Below are positions 1 to 11,914 of a stretch of DNA of 64,000 nt, one piece after another. Numbering within the stretch: the first letter of the stretch is position 1; every line of letters starts with the position of its first letter. The DNA is from Kryptolebias marmoratus. Its lineage: Eukaryota; Chordata; Actinopteri; Cyprinodontiformes; Rivulidae. The DNA lies in NCBI RefSeq assembly GCF_001649575.2, contig NC_051443.1, positions 5,925,435 to 5,989,434 on the forward strand, given 5' to 3'. The translations under genes and the position numbers were made by a program. Under the pieces are notes generated by a model, which worked only from the letters and a program-made list of their open reading frames with translations, was not told the origin of the DNA and did not search any database.

Positions 1-19
1 GGTTTAGTAATATCATGTT

Positions 20-168
20 TTCGTAGTTTAGTTATCCTGTACCTTGTTAGCATTGTCATGTTTTAGCTTAGTTATCTTGTCATGTTCTGTAACTCTGTCT
101 GTAAATTTGTTCTTGTGTTGTAAAGCACTTTGAGTCGCCTCGTGCTGAAAAGTGCTATATAAATAAAT
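20..168 (+). repeat. L2-type LINE/SINE 3' tail
   Basis: The stretch reads into the familiar teleost retroposon ending in which a 'gtaaagcactttgagtcgcc' motif is followed by a 'gtgctatataaataaa' end. The 5' part is not recognisable. It runs straight into a simple repeat, as expected for an L2-type 3' end. Confidence 0.7.
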
Positions 169-170
169 GT

Positions 171-216
171 ACCTACCTACCTACCTACCTACCTACCTAC
201 CTACCTACCTACCTAC
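171..216. repeat. (ACCT)n microsatellite
   Basis: About eleven uninterrupted ACCT units that form the tail of the L2-type fragment just before it. Confidence 0.95.
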
Positions 217-295
217 AAGGCCCTGGCCGAACCTTTTCTCACAAGGTTTACGTCCTTCCACAGAGAAGTAAAAAATAACTGAACTATTGATGTCG

Positions 296-545
296 CATTA
301 TGTTAAAGGACTGCAGGTTACCTATCCCACCACCTTTTATGCCAGAGTTTAAACTAAGATCATCCCATGATGAGAAAGGACAGAGTCATAGACATTCTGG
401 TCAAAATTGTAAATGACTTTATGCACAATCTCATGCAATGTTGCGAGTCCTCTCTAGATGTCTTAGTATATGTGCTGAGGATGACTCAGCTTAAACCACA
501 TCAACCTTATCTTACTATCTGTCAAGATAACTAAATTATGGGTAA
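296..545 (+). repeat. Family A repeat, fragment
   Basis: Degenerate copy of the high-copy repeat seen best at 33525-34145. It shows the 'cacctttta(t)gccagagttt' and 'ctaagatcat' landmarks, then the 'gatgactcagct' landmark. The gaat-rich hairpin at its start is lost. Confidence 0.6.
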
Positions 546-741
546 AACTGGGTAAGAATGACACAGGTTGTTCTACAGTTGACAGTGTTTCACAGCTATT
601 CTAAAATATAAAAATTCTTTGTTTCTCAATGATAGTAGGAGACATTTTGCAGTCCAGTGAGGAAGTCCCTTACAGAAGATTGCAGTGAACTGTTTCTTAC
701 TGTCACTTAATAATTTATTTTTTCATCCCTATTTTGCCCAG

Positions 742-3478
742 GGGTGATGCAGGCGCCCAACATCAGTCTGACTTCTCCTGATAGACTGGTTTGGGTTTCT
801 GAACATGTGGAGGTCACCAGAGGATACAACTGTGTCTTCACCTGCTCCGATATCCCCGATAACCTTGAGGGTCATTTCATTTTCAAGTTTTCTGGCCTGT
901 ATCTCAGCAAAAACTATACAAACCAGTCAAATACGTTGAGCTTCGTAGCTGACTATGAACACGAAGGGAACTATAGCTGTGTGTATGAGGTAACCCCGGG
1001 CAAGAACAGGTCTGCTGAGTCAAAACGGATTAATGTCATCATTAAATGTAAGGAGAGAATTACATTTCAATCTTTTCTTTTTTAGGCATGTTGTGTTTAA
1101 TTTAAAGCAATCTTATAGTAAATCCTGTATGTCAATTGTTTTTTTGTTTTTTTTTCTTTGTACCTAACTAAGATCCTTTATATAGATTGTGAAGCCTGAG
1201 TGTGAAAATAAAAAAATGAAAAACTGCAACTCGAGTCACACTTCCAATAATAAGGCTTCAGTTTTCATTTTAGTATTTGTATCTAGTTGTGCTACAAAAC
1301 AGAGACTTTTATGCTTTGCTATTACATTATGGCAATTTGGTTCTTAAAAACACAAACAGAATAACACCAACAGCTGAGTAACTTTATTATGTTTCAAAAT
1401 GAATTGTAGTTACAGCTAATAAATATTGAATGGAGGTCCTTAAATCTAAATGTTTCCTGCTGAATTGGGAAAATAATGACACAATGTATTAAAGGAATTG
1501 TTTGGACTTTTTTAAGTGTTGTTGTTTTGGTAATTGTTATGAACATCAAGTATCTTACCTGCAGCAGATAGCTCTTTAAACAACCTAAGTTTGAAAAATA
1601 AGAGTTTAAAGGGATAATTGAGAAATTTCTGAAGTAATGTTTTGTCAAATAGTTAGTGCTTTATCAGTTCTGTGTCAGGTTTTGTCTTGGCAGTGTTTCT
1701 TTTTGTATTTAGTGTTTTGTTTCTGTTTTCTTTTGGTTTTGGTTTACTGTCTTTGTTGTTTTGTTTTCCTGTTTGTTGCCCTCTGTCAGCTCTTGTTAAT
1801 TGCCACGCCCATCTCCACCTGTCCGCTATTGTAATCACTCATCTGTGCCCACTTCCCAAAATCAACCTCAGCTTTAAAACCTGGTCACTTTCTCTACTTT
1901 CCCGCTGGTTCATTGTCCCTGGTATGTCTATTGTCTCTTGTCTCTCGTCTCTGGTCTCTGGTCTCTGGTTGTCTGGTTCCCTCGCTTCACCTCGCCTCGC
2001 CTTGCCTTTGTGTTTAGTTTTGGATTTGTGCTGCCACAACAGCTTTTTTGTTATCTGTTATTTTAATAAATTAGTTATTTTTTTAAATGAGTCTGCGTTC
2101 TGGGTTCGTCTCCTTCTCCACTGGCCTTGACATTGTGACATCACTCATAGAGCTCAGAGTATGAAGGAAAGGGCAAACATCTTCAACCAGGCTAGGATAA
2201 TGGCTAGCCAGTTTTATGCTGATGATGCTGAGGCTGCAAATATATCAATCTGCTGAGAGTTGAATCAACCTTTGCACTGACTAGGCATGTTGATCAAGTG
2301 GACCTTTACAACTGCAGCCTCACTGCATCAGCTGCAAACACACAAGAAATGCTGGGTCTCTAATTCTGCAATACATGTTTCACATGAATTATTACTGAAA
2401 ACACACTTCTTTGTCGTCAGTATAAATTACCACAGATTTCCATGTAAATAACCATGTGATGCATTTGTCACACAATTTAAAGGTTTGTAAAGAAAACAGT
2501 TGAATTAACTGCTCTGAAAGTTTTGAGATTGGAGTTGTTTTAGGATGGCAGAAATCCACTCTGGAACTACGACTCAGACTAACCATTAGCATGACTTTCT
2601 ACTCAACACTAAGCTTTGTTTCTCTAAACTGATGTTGTTCAAAAATCTGTCTTCTGTAGGTAAGCTATTATTGTTTATATTTGCCCAGAACACTGCTTTA
2701 AAAACCTAAACTACTTTTTTATGATAAATATTAAAGATTTCTAATAAAAAAGAATACAAATTTGTTGATTTTAAACATTTAAATTTGATGATCATTCCAT
2801 TTATTGATGTATAATTGCAATTTTTATTCCACTAAAGCAGCATTGTCGTGGTGCAGGTTTGATATAACAAGGTTTGTTTTATTTTTAGACTCCTTGTTGA
2901 ACATTTTAATCTACTCCGTGGTCCCTGGTGTTGTGCTGCTGCTTCTGATGGTGGTTCTGGTGGTTTTCCTGGTCTGCAGGCGAAGACGAAGAGACAGCCA
3001 ATCAGACTCTGTAATCCTAAATCAAAGTTCGTACTCACCAGGAACATGATGACACACTAAATGTTGTTATTTTCTTAAAATTTGATGGGACACTTACACA
3101 TATAGATAATTCTGTGTGATAATAGAGATTTTGGTTTTACTTTGTTTTCTTGCAGTAACTATTAGAAACAGTTATGAAGAGGAGGAAGAGGAGGAAGGGG
3201 ACTACGTAAATGTCAACCCAGAAGACACCAACACTAACCCAGCAGTAGAAGCCATGGGCGAGGATGAAAACGATCATGATTATGAGGACCCAGAGATCGA
3301 AGATCAATGCATAGTTTCTTTGAGGGCTCCTGTTACTGTTGAAGACCAAGAAAAGGAAGACTCAGATGAAGAAGAAAACAGCTGTGATGAAAATGACTAT
3401 GTAAACTTAGCAGATTCAGTTTCTGAACAAACTTTGGACATTTATGGAGAACAGCAGGACATTTATCAAAACATTTAG
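742..3478 (+). CDS. Ig-domain type I membrane receptor, 3' exons (partial)
   Basis: Three exons read in one frame: 742-1047, 2889-3026 and 3156-3478 (stop TAG at 3476). The first is a phase 1-1 Ig-like domain exon with the YNCVFTC and DYEHEGNYSCVYEV landmarks (the two sheet cysteines) and an N-glycosylation site (NYT/NQS area). The second encodes a transmembrane helix (about YSVVPGVVLLLLMVVLVVFLVC) followed by the stop-transfer RRRRR. The third is an acidic cytoplasmic tail with an E-rich run and tyrosines in YVNV, YEDP, YVNL, YGEQ and YQNI contexts. The donor after exon 2 is GTTCGT at 3027, weak, but it is the GT found that keeps the phase. This looks like a fish leukocyte Ig-like receptor. 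The signal peptide and any more distal Ig domains lie upstream of the window. No specific family name can be supported. Confidence 0.75.
1545..1640 (-). repeat. Family C repeat, left piece (inside receptor intron)
   Basis: Matches the element at 57955-58660: shared 'tatcttac(c/t)tg' plus 'gatagctctt' and 'acctaagttt' blocks, followed by 'aaagggata'. It is separated from its apparent other part (2590-2700) by an LTR-like insertion. Confidence 0.45.
1665..2138 (+). mobile_element. Probable solo LTR of a retrotransposon
   Basis: Pyrimidine-rich, non-coding block beginning TGTCAG and ending TGTGACA. It has a run of 'gtctctggtctctgg' repeats, an internal polyadenylation-like AATAAA near 2063, and the 'gagtctgcgttctgggttcg' type of ending seen in teleost LTR retrotransposons. 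No gag/pol coding is present on either side. The family is not identified. Confidence 0.45.
2590..2700 (+). repeat. Family C repeat, right piece
   Basis: Shares 'tctaaactgatgttgttc', 'taggtaagctatta' and 'gcccagaac(a/g)c(t/c)gctt' landmarks with the right half of the repeat at 58480-58650. Confidence 0.4.
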
Positions 3479-3989
3479 AATTTGGCATGAAGACAATAAG
3501 GTTTTGTAGTTTTGTGCTGCTGTAGTGTTCAGTAATATTAATTCCTTCAAATGGACCTCAGCTTGAAACAGACCATATAAAGCAACAATTTGAATGCTAA
3601 GGATGTCCTGAAAAAATGAAATATTACCAAGATGTAACATGAAGTCAAATTAGTTTTAGTCCAAAGTAAAAAAAAAAGTGTCACAATAGAATTTAAAAGG
3701 TTTTACAAAAGTTTCCTTTTCACTGTTCCTTACAGATTTGTAGCTTAACATGATGAAATACACTTTGATTGCCTCAGGAGAGATCAAGGCTCGATGTTTT
3801 TCTACATCCAGTTCTACAGAGATGTTAAATGGGAAAAAGAAAATGCACCCTCTTACATTTGTAAGATTTTATGTGCCAGGACAAAGTAAAGATGATCTGA
3901 TTGTAAAATTACATACATTTAACCTCAAGTGTACAAAACCACACAACAGATTCCATCATGTCATTATTTATTAAACAAGAATAGCTAAA

Positions 3990-5020
3990 ATGGGAAAGAT
4001 GTGTAAAAAACTGTCTACCCCATGATCCAGCTGCTTGTAGAACCTCCATTAGCTTCAATAACTCTCAGTAGAGGTTTTAGGACTTTCAGTCTCTCACATG
4101 GTTGTGGAGTAATTTTGATCCAATTTTGTTTCCAATGTTGCTTCAGTTAATTGATGTTTGCAGACATTTGTTTCTGCTCAAGGCTCTCTCAAGGCGTGAG
4201 ACACAGGAGTTCATGGTCGATTCAATGACTGAAAGGAGCCCAAACCATCAGCCCTCCACCACCACAGTTGACAGATGGTATGAAGTGTTTGTGTGGATAT
4301 CCTGTATTTGTTTTTGTTTTTTTAAACATGTTACTGTGCATTATGGATAAACATCTCTAAATTTTTGTTCTGTCTTTTTCTAACTGTCTTGTCATAAATT
4401 TTAACCTTTAACCTGCTAACTGAGCTGTACGTCTGAGATTGAGCTTTTGTAATTTCTCTGATCATTGCACAGTCTGACTTCAGAGTGAATTTGCTGGACG
4501 TCCACTCCTTGGAAGACTGGCAGCTGTTTTCCATTTTTTAATAATCTTCCTCTCTGTAGAATGAATCTCCAAATAGTTTTGGAAATGGCTTTAACTGTTC
4601 TCAGGTTGATGAGCAGCAACAGTTGCTTCTCTAAGGTTACTGCTGATGTCTTTCCATCTTGGCATTGTGTTAACCCTCACCTGTATGAAATAGAGCAGCA
4701 AGCTGCCAAAACTACTGCTTTAATGGAGGTGATCTCATTGATGATCAGTTAATCAATATATTTGATCAGCAGCATCTGGCTGATACTGAACCTCTTTAAA
4801 TCCTGTAAAAGCAGTGAGAGTGGATGTAGTTTTTCACACAAGATTTCCCAATTTGTCATTTTATTTATTTAGTTAGTTATTTGAATAAATAATGGCATGG
4901 CAGAATCTGTTGTGAGTTTTTGTTTACTTGAGGTTAGATTTGAATAAATTTAGAACCTGATCCTAATCTTCTGATACATAAAACACTAGGATTAAAAGAG
5001 TGTGGACTTCGCTTTTCTTT
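3990..5020 (-). mobile_element. Tc1-like DNA transposon relic
   Basis: On the minus strand, from about 4680 downwards, the start MPRWKDISSNLREATVAAHQ of a Tc1 transposase can be read. After frameshifts it continues with the helix-turn-helix piece TERKIIKKWKTAASLPRSGR. The DDE catalytic half is largely deleted: only 'aggagttcatggtcgattca' and 'ccctccaccaccacagttga' style remnants remain near 4210-4280. The outer sequences (about 3990 and 5010) match the AT-rich ends of such elements, but the terminal repeats are too decayed to bound exactly. It is not able to make transposase. Confidence 0.75.
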
Positions 5021-5097
5021 AATACTGCAGATTTACAACATAAAAAGGAGGAAGAAGAAGTTAGAGGAGTTAAAGATCAGATTTTGAACCTTAAAAT

Positions 5098-5212
5098 GAA
5101 TTATGCCCTGTGATGGACTTGTGACCTGTCCAGGGTGTGCCCCACCTCTCGCACAGTGACTTCTGGAGATAGGCACCAGCTCTTCATGACGCGTAGAGAA
5201 GTGGGTAAAAGA
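5098..5212 (+). repeat. GGAT-tailed teleost retroposon 3' end
   Basis: Contains 'tgatggacttgtgacctgtc', 'cagggtgtgccccacctctc' and 'gataggcaccagctc', the standard 3' end of an abundant teleost non-LTR retroposon, followed by its simple-repeat tail. Related pieces occur at 6120-6250, 20915-21000 and 23265-23460. Confidence 0.75.
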
Positions 5213-5370
5213 GATGGATGGATGGATGGATGGATGGATGGATGGATGGATGGATGGATGGATAAATGATGGATGGAGAGATGGATGGATGGATGGATGG
5301 ATGGATGGATGGATGGATGGATGGATGGATGGATGGATGGATGGATGGATGGATGGATGGATGGATGGAT
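5213..5370. repeat. (GGAT)n microsatellite
   Basis: About 155 bases of GGAT/ATGG units with one interruption (ataaatgatggatggagag) near 5260-5280. It is the expanded tail of the retroposon just before it and produces long artificial open frames on both strands. Confidence 0.95.
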
Positions 5371-6114
5371 AGATTATTGTGTACTTTTGCACAGTTTTTG
5401 TACACAAACTGTTTCTGATCAACTATTTCATCCTTTAATAATAATATTTCCAGTCAACAATATGTGTTTGAAAAATCTTGGTATGAAATAAGAAAATGGG
5501 CCAAGTCACACATCCATAAGCTTTGTGATTGGGGTATTTGCTGACAGAGGTAGAATGTTTTATATTAAATGTGTATTTTTCACAAATAATTCATTCAAAA
5601 AACATTAATTTTAACATCTTCAATACTATAGAGAATGTTTGCAGAAATGCCCAAACAGCATGTGTACTGGTTTTCAGAGCTAAACAAATATCCCTAAATT
5701 AAAACTGAAAAATTAACTCCTCCAATTAACTCCTCCTCGCCATTAACTCCTCCTCATTTGAGAATCTTAAAAACAGGTAGCAGGTTGAATTTTGAGACTT
5801 GAGATTTAAAAATCACACATAAAAAAATGCTTACAAGCTGTGTATTTTGCTTTGTTAAGGATGGAGCAACACATGAGTGACTTGGACTGATCGGACTCTA
5901 CAGCCATTTATTCACTGACAAAAAACAGAGTAGTGGAAATGAAATAAAACTGTACAAAGTGAAACATCATGTGACTGTATTACAATGATTATAATGTTAG
6001 ATCAGATGGATAGCTTTTGTGTTTTGCTGTGTTTGAGTAAATTCTTTTTATAATTATGTTAAATTCAGCCATGTTTTTCCTTTGTTTTCTATTTTGAGAT
6101 TACTTGTGTTGTAA

Positions 6115-6250
6115 TAGACATGCAACTTGCGACCTATCCAGGGTGTATCCTACCTCTTGCACAATGATGGCTGGAGATAGGGTCCCCTGACCCGGAAAGA
6201 AGAAGAAATGTATACATGAAAAATGTATAGATGGATGGATGGATGGATAG
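6115..6250 (+). repeat. GGAT-tailed retroposon 3' end, second copy
   Basis: Degenerate repeat of the 5098-5212 sequence ('cgacctatccagggtgta', 'gacccggaaagaag') ending in five GGAT units. Confidence 0.7.
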
Positions 6251-6254
6251 AGTA

Positions 6255-6520
6255 CTCATGTTCAGCATGTTTTCTGTTTCTCAGTGCCTCCCTGTGTCCT
6301 TTTTTCATGGTTCCTCTCAGCCAGCCTTGTCTTCAGTTTATCAGTCTCACCTGTTTTTTATCTGCTCAACTGAACTCTGTCAGTAATCACCTCTCCTAGC
6401 CTACTTATACTCCCAACTTTCCTTCACTCATTGTCAGGTCCTACAGTCAGCTCCTTTCATTCTGGTCCAGTTTGTGTCCCCTGTGTCCTTGCCTGCATTT
6501 TGGGTTCTTAAAAAACTGCA
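6255..6520 (+). mobile_element. LTR-like fragment
   Basis: Non-coding C/T-rich stretch with 'tcagtctcacctgttttt', 'ctacttatactcccaac' and 'gtcaggtcctacagtcagc', the composition typical of the promoter half of teleost solo LTRs. It ends where a transposase relic begins. Confidence 0.35.
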
Positions 6521-6539
6521 ACTTGACAGATAACAGAGT

Positions 6540-7150
6540 TGGCGGTATAAGTACACTGTTCTGTCTCAGCAGGGGTAAGACATGCAGATGCAGGATGTCA
6601 CTGATGTACCTCTGCACCATCAGGATCTCTGATTCTGTACCACCTGGGACCTCAAGACAGACAGGCTCCCCCCACCATGGTGCAAGGAGGAACATTGGTG
6701 TGTCTCTCAACAACACTGGCTGCATTAGTCTTCAGTCCATACATCCTGGTTAGAACACCACTCCAAACACCAACTTTGCTCTGGTGTTTCTGGCAGTGGG
6801 ACAATGAACCCATTGTCTGGCTAAAACATGGTGATGGTATACACAGGATGTTGTAAAGAGTCCAAAAAGCAGGCACATATGTCATGGGGTTTTGTAATGC
6901 TTGGTGTACAATACAGTGAACCTCCTGTTGTGTTAAGTATGTCAAGTCTAAATCAATATTTGTTTGCAGTTCATTAAAAAAAACATTTGTCTCACCATAA
7001 ACAGAAACCCTTCTCTGTTTTGTGCTCAAAAAGTGAGTAATGTTTTGATTATGTTGGACACTGGAAACTTGGTTGCTTATCATTTGTTTTGGAACAAGCC
7101 TGCATTCAGTTTCATTCATGAAAAAACAGACTGGGCAGAGAAATCTTAAA
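6540..7150 (-). pseudogene. Tc1/mariner-type transposase relic
   Basis: Minus-strand frames contain ASVVERHTNVPP and then, after a frame change near 6650, VQRYISDILHLHVLPLLRQ. These resemble the ERDRFGG and RYRDEILRPHVVPLMQ blocks of Tc1-type transposases. The upstream half is an open frame (6652-7158) of uncertain relation. Several stops and frameshifts are present, so it is a fossil. Confidence 0.5.
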
Positions 7151-7159
7151 AGCCTCACT

Positions 7160-8868
7160 AAGCTATGTTTCCCACCACCAAACCTTTCTAAAATAGTAAG
7201 ACATCTAGTTCATGATGTGATGAAAGAACTGTTAACTGTTAACCTTTTAATTTCCCTTCTGTATCAATAAATGCTTTCATGTGGACTTTCCAGTACTACT
7301 TCATTTGTAATTTCCTTATAACGTGAGTGTCTGAAGAACGGAAAAACTGAAGAATGTTAGATTATATTTTTATTTTTTAATTCAGTTTTTATCTCAGAAT
7401 GTGATTGTAAGTGTTGGCCCTCCATTGGCTATATCAGATAAGACCAGCGTCCATAAGCTGGTATGAGTTTATGAGACTGTACACCTCATCTTATGTTTTC
7501 TCTCTTTCTGAGCGATGCCACAGAAGCAACATCAGCACTTTCTCTTCCTGTTTTTAATAACACAAAGATGATCAAGAGGAAAATGCCTCTTCCTTAGCAC
7601 TTTTCACAACATTGAACTGGGGAGGAAAGAGTACTGTTTACCTAGGGCCCACTGCAGGGAGGGACCCTCAGAAAGCCTGGAACAAAGAGTGTTTTGTGTT
7701 GTAAACTTATCTTTTGAATTAATTCATGTCATAATAAAATCCACCATGACTAAATGAAGTGATTGAGAAACCGAATTCTGCATTAACAGCAATGTTGTCC
7801 ACTAGTGGAGTTCATATTTTTGTTAACTTTGAACTTAAAGAGTTCTGTTTTTTACAGGAGTAACTTTAACTGAGCATAGGTCTACATGGGGACATTTAAC
7901 TCTGTTCAGTTCAGTCCTGAATGGCTGCTGAAAGATTTTTTAAAGATAAACCTGATATACTTTATACGGAAGAGGATTGGGGCCACTGTGGAAAAATAAA
8001 TCCTGGAATTCTTGGAAAGAAAAGAAAAATCTCACCTTAGCCCTAATCCTCTTCTGTACTAATCTTCTTCTGTAACATCATGCAGAAAAAAGTTGATATT
8101 TCTCCTGGAGGACATGCAGGTGTCTATCAGGCTGATCCACCTGTGTGGGTCTGCTCTCCAATCTCTGTGGGGGCCACTCAGTGATAAACTGAGTGCCTCT
8201 TCACCTTGCTTTAACTTCTATAAAGGTTTAAGGCTCATGCCATAAGCATGAAAAGTGTGAACTCTTGGTTCTGTGTGACCTGCTGCAGCCACGGTTCATC
8301 CAGCATGCAAGACAGGAGAAGAGGAAAGAATGAAGCAGCAGAGAAACCTCAGAGATTAACCTCTGACTGTGACTGTGGTTAAAAATGTCCCAATCGGATG
8401 ATTTTCAGTCACTATTTCGGACTTATTTTGCTTTGTGAGATGAAAAATGTATAACTACACGAATAAGACCACGTTTATTGAATATTCGGTCATATTAAAA
8501 TAAAGTATAGGTGAGCACAGATATTGGAAAAGAAGCAAACAGATTGGCAAAAGAATATGGCAAGCAAATATATTATATAATTATTGTACAATATTTTCAA
8601 AGCTGATATTCAGAATTCAGTTATTTTTAGTCAAAATTATCCTTTCAGCTATCCAAAGAGCCATTTAACTTATCCATAATCAACATATCAGATATCTCAA
8701 ACACACATCCGTAATTCTTCCAGTTACATGTATTACGATTTTAGCTAGATAACTACAAATATATTCTTTTTATTTCTGTATATCTGAAAGAGTTTAATTA
8801 GAAGAACCATTTCAGACATCTATAATCTCAAACTCACATTAAAAGTTTGTCAATTTTTTGACACCAGA
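7160..8868. other. Intergenic, no recognised feature
   Basis: AT-rich sequence with no long open frame, splice-bordered exon or repeat that I recognise on either strand. Confidence 0.5.
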
Positions 8869-8945
8869 TGGAACTTGGGCTCAGACCTGCAGCCTCAGGA
8901 TTATAAGACTGCAGCACTGACCATTAAGCTACAGCAGACATTAAG
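8868..8945 (-). repeat. tRNA-related SINE head (degenerate)
   Basis: The reverse complement has an A-box-like 'tagcttaatggtcagtgc' and a B-box-like 'ggtctgagccc' about 40 bases apart, as in tRNA-derived SINE heads. No acceptor stem pairing is visible, so it is not called a tRNA gene. Confidence 0.4.
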
Positions 8946-9659
8946 TGAGCATGGAGCCCACCAAGATGGTTTATACTTAGAGCCCAGAATTCCATGCTAC
9001 AGCCCTGCTCGCAGCCTGAACCCCAGCAGAGTCCTAGCTAACAAACCAGCTGCATCAAGCCATTGTGAAGGTTCCTCACTCAACCTTGGGAGTTCCACCA
9101 GGATGTATCAGAGACAACCTTCAACCCTCATCAACATACCCACGTGGACTGCGCTGAACAATGGAAAATTTGTGTTTATTTGCTATGTGGCTATGCTGTG
9201 TTCTTAGTAACATCATCTTATGATTATTCTGGGATTGATAACAAACAGCTTCATTAGTATGACAATGCTTTATTGTGATTTTCTGTACATTTTTAGTTTG
9301 CATTATCTCTCATTACATTTTAATGGTATAAACAGAGTAATTACTTCAAATTTTGGTACTTGAACATCATGTCTATGAACCATCTATCATCCTTTTGCCA
9401 TAAAGTTACTAGAATCATTTGTCCATAATGCATCCCTTAGTCTGGGAATATTGTAAATATACCCCCTTAAACCTAAAGTAAAATAAAGTTGCCTTTAGAG
9501 TGCTTTCATGTGAAACAAAGGGACTTCAACTAGATTGTAAAGAATGACAAGCAAAAACTGAGCAAGGGCTAACATCTTCCAATATTATTGTTTATCTTTA
9601 CACTTGGTGTGATCTTTTTTGGATGACCATTACCTTAAGAACATGTTTGCGTTTCTTCA

Positions 9660-9960
9660 TGTAGCCATGGGTCTCATTGGTTAGAGTAAACTGACATCTG
9701 TTTGCCCGACTGGCCAGGGAGCTGCACAATCCGAACACCCAGACTCATTGCAAGCCCAGTGTGCCCCCTGTCAGTATCAAGTTCTGGTAACACTGTGTGA
9801 TGAGTCTACAATCAATCCTCTGTGTTTGCAGACCTTCACTCACTGTTTTAAACTGATGCTCCAGCAACTACCTGATAACATCATCACTCCACTCATGATG
9901 CCACCCCTTATACCCTCAGGTGCCTGTTCTAGAAGTGCAGCTACTTGTTAAATCATTTAC
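9660..9960 (+). repeat. Dispersed repeat D, copy 1
   Basis: Shares ordered blocks with 37540-37810: 'gctg(c/t)a(c/t)(a/g)atccgaacacc', 'agatgctc/gatgctccag' and 'cccac(t)tatgatgcc(t/a)cc'. Class unknown; no long conserved frame is seen. Confidence 0.4.
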
Positions 9961-10924
9961 AGACCCATCACAGTTCTACAAGTGCACCAAATTATGGCCA
10001 AGTCAAACTGTTCCTTCTGGTTTTTGTCTGAATGTGCATGTACTTTTGGAGTCAAATTAAAGATATTGCTGCATTCAGACTTTAAAGGTGTAGATTTATA
10101 AATCACTCATGTCAGCTTGAAAAATGCCTCTCTGTACAGACAGTTCAGCAGGCTCTGCTCATGGATTTTGTTGACTTCATTTGTCACTTTTGTTGTAAAA
10201 CAAAAAGAATTAAAAGATATTGAACATTATAACATTACTTCTCAGGTCAGGAAAAGATTTTTAATATCCATTGCACAAAACTTTGGTTTATCCTAATTTG
10301 ACATTGTAAACAACCTGATACAGGTTATAAGCCTTTGTAAATAATAGTTAAATGGTAATAAATGTACAGATAATAGAAATGTTTAAAGATTTATGAAGTC
10401 AGCAAAAACAAAAGGCAATCTTCAAAGCTTAAATAAAATAAGTTGTCCAATGGAAGTGTTTTTGCTGTAAAGCACCTACTGATATGACAAAAGACTGCCA
10501 GACAGTAAAAGGTTGAGTTTGATTCACTGGTACGCTCAAATTTTAAGAGGAACTGTTGCTTTCAATGAGACATTTCCACTCCGCTCCGCCTCACACACAC
10601 ACACACATACAAAATAAGTAGCTCTGGCTTTCAATAGCTATTGGTGTGAAAATGAGCGCTTAATGCTCTAACCTACAAACTCCTCTTATAATGACAAACT
10701 GGAAGGTCCCATCACTGCATTCATACGAGACTTGAAACCACATTGCAGAACTGTTGTCATCTAAACGTGCGTCTGCTTGTAAGACTACTGCGAGCTTACA
10801 AATGCTTCGGGTTATAAACAGAAATGAGAAGTAGCTCATGTACTGATACTGAGAAAGACAGCCTACACAATGAATAAATGCTGCCAAAGGTAAAAGGGTG
10901 ACATTTGAGCTCATGTCCGCATGT

Positions 10925-11190
10925 ATGTTTGTCTGGTGGCAAATCTCTGTAACTGCTGGAGGGATTTTAACATTTTCTGAAAGTAGTCATTTGATGTACA
11001 TCTACAACTGAATAAACCTTTGGGAGTTAGCAAACACTAACATGACTTAAACTTCATTTTACATTAATACATACTTTGGCCGCCATCAGATCTTGTGCGA
11101 TCTCAGATTGTCTTTTACAAGGTTTGACCAAAATGCCTTTAACTCCTTCACTTATCAAGATCATAATTAAAAACTGACATGAAAGACTGG
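10925..11190 (-). repeat. Family A repeat
   Basis: Reverse-orientation copy: 'gtttgtctggtggcaaatctc' end first, then 'tacatctacaactga', 'ttgaccaaaatg' and the 'gtgcattctcc' hairpin end, directly followed by a poly-A tract. Confidence 0.7.
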
Positions 11191-11203
11191 GTGATGTGCA
11201 TTC

Positions 11204-11233
11204 TCCAAAAAAAAAAAAAAAAAAAAAAAAAAA
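11204..11233. repeat. Poly-A tract
   Basis: About thirty consecutive A bases, immediately after a family A copy. Confidence 0.9.
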
Positions 11234-11908
11234 TGCTAGACCTTTAATCTTTTCAGGAATCTCTTCATCTGTGTGCTATGAAGTAAAATCAAACTTTGAT
11301 ACTTTGATTGCTAAAATGAAGTTACGCTTAGATTATGATAAAATAATCACAAAGAACAGTTTGTTTTGTCTGTGCGGTACGGGAAGCCGAAGACTCCAGG
11401 ACATGACAGGGGCGAGTGAGATTAGGTAGCCATCCTCAAGACAGAAAAACAAGCTGCTGCAGCCGTTTGTGTGCAGAAAACTTTGGTCTTGGGTGCAGTT
11501 CATAGTATAAAAAGGAGGTGAAAGGGGAATCACCTCAGACACAACTGGTAATGGGTTGCCGTTTGTTCTTGTTCGAGAGTTGTTGTCTCCATTCAGCTGA
11601 ATGCTTAAATAAGTGTATGATTGGTAATCAAACCTCTGGTCTGGAATCAGTTTGTGTATCTGTCTTTTCTGCAACTTCAAAGATCCAGTGAGAGAAACTA
11701 AGTGGTGAGGTGAGATTCCTCTGAAAGGAGTGAATACTAAAATCATGGTTTCTCAACAGTGCACACATGTAGTCGTCCCTTGACAAGATGGCTCATTAAC
11801 CACGACAGATTTTAATGAAGCTCTCTTAAAGTAATTATTGCATATTTAATTGCTCATTTATAAACTATATGAAGTATTTGATACAACACTTTGTTGCATT
11901 ATCATTGA

Positions 11909-11914
11909 TTTATT
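11909..11914 (-). terminator. Polyadenylation signal of dab2 (probable)
   Basis: AATAAA on the minus strand, about 340 bases past the dab2 stop codon, in AT-rich sequence without other coding signal. This implies a 3' UTR of roughly 12250 down to 11890. Confidence 0.5.

Noticed and set aside
5033..5422. Open frames with repeated Pro-Ser-Ile-His (and Met-Asp-Gly-Trp on the other strand)
   Set aside because: Translation of the GGAT microsatellite; no gene context.
11333..11746. 137-codon minus-strand open frame downstream of dab2
   Set aside because: Residue composition is unremarkable, no domain is seen, and it lies past the probable dab2 poly-A site; left unannotated although its length is notable.
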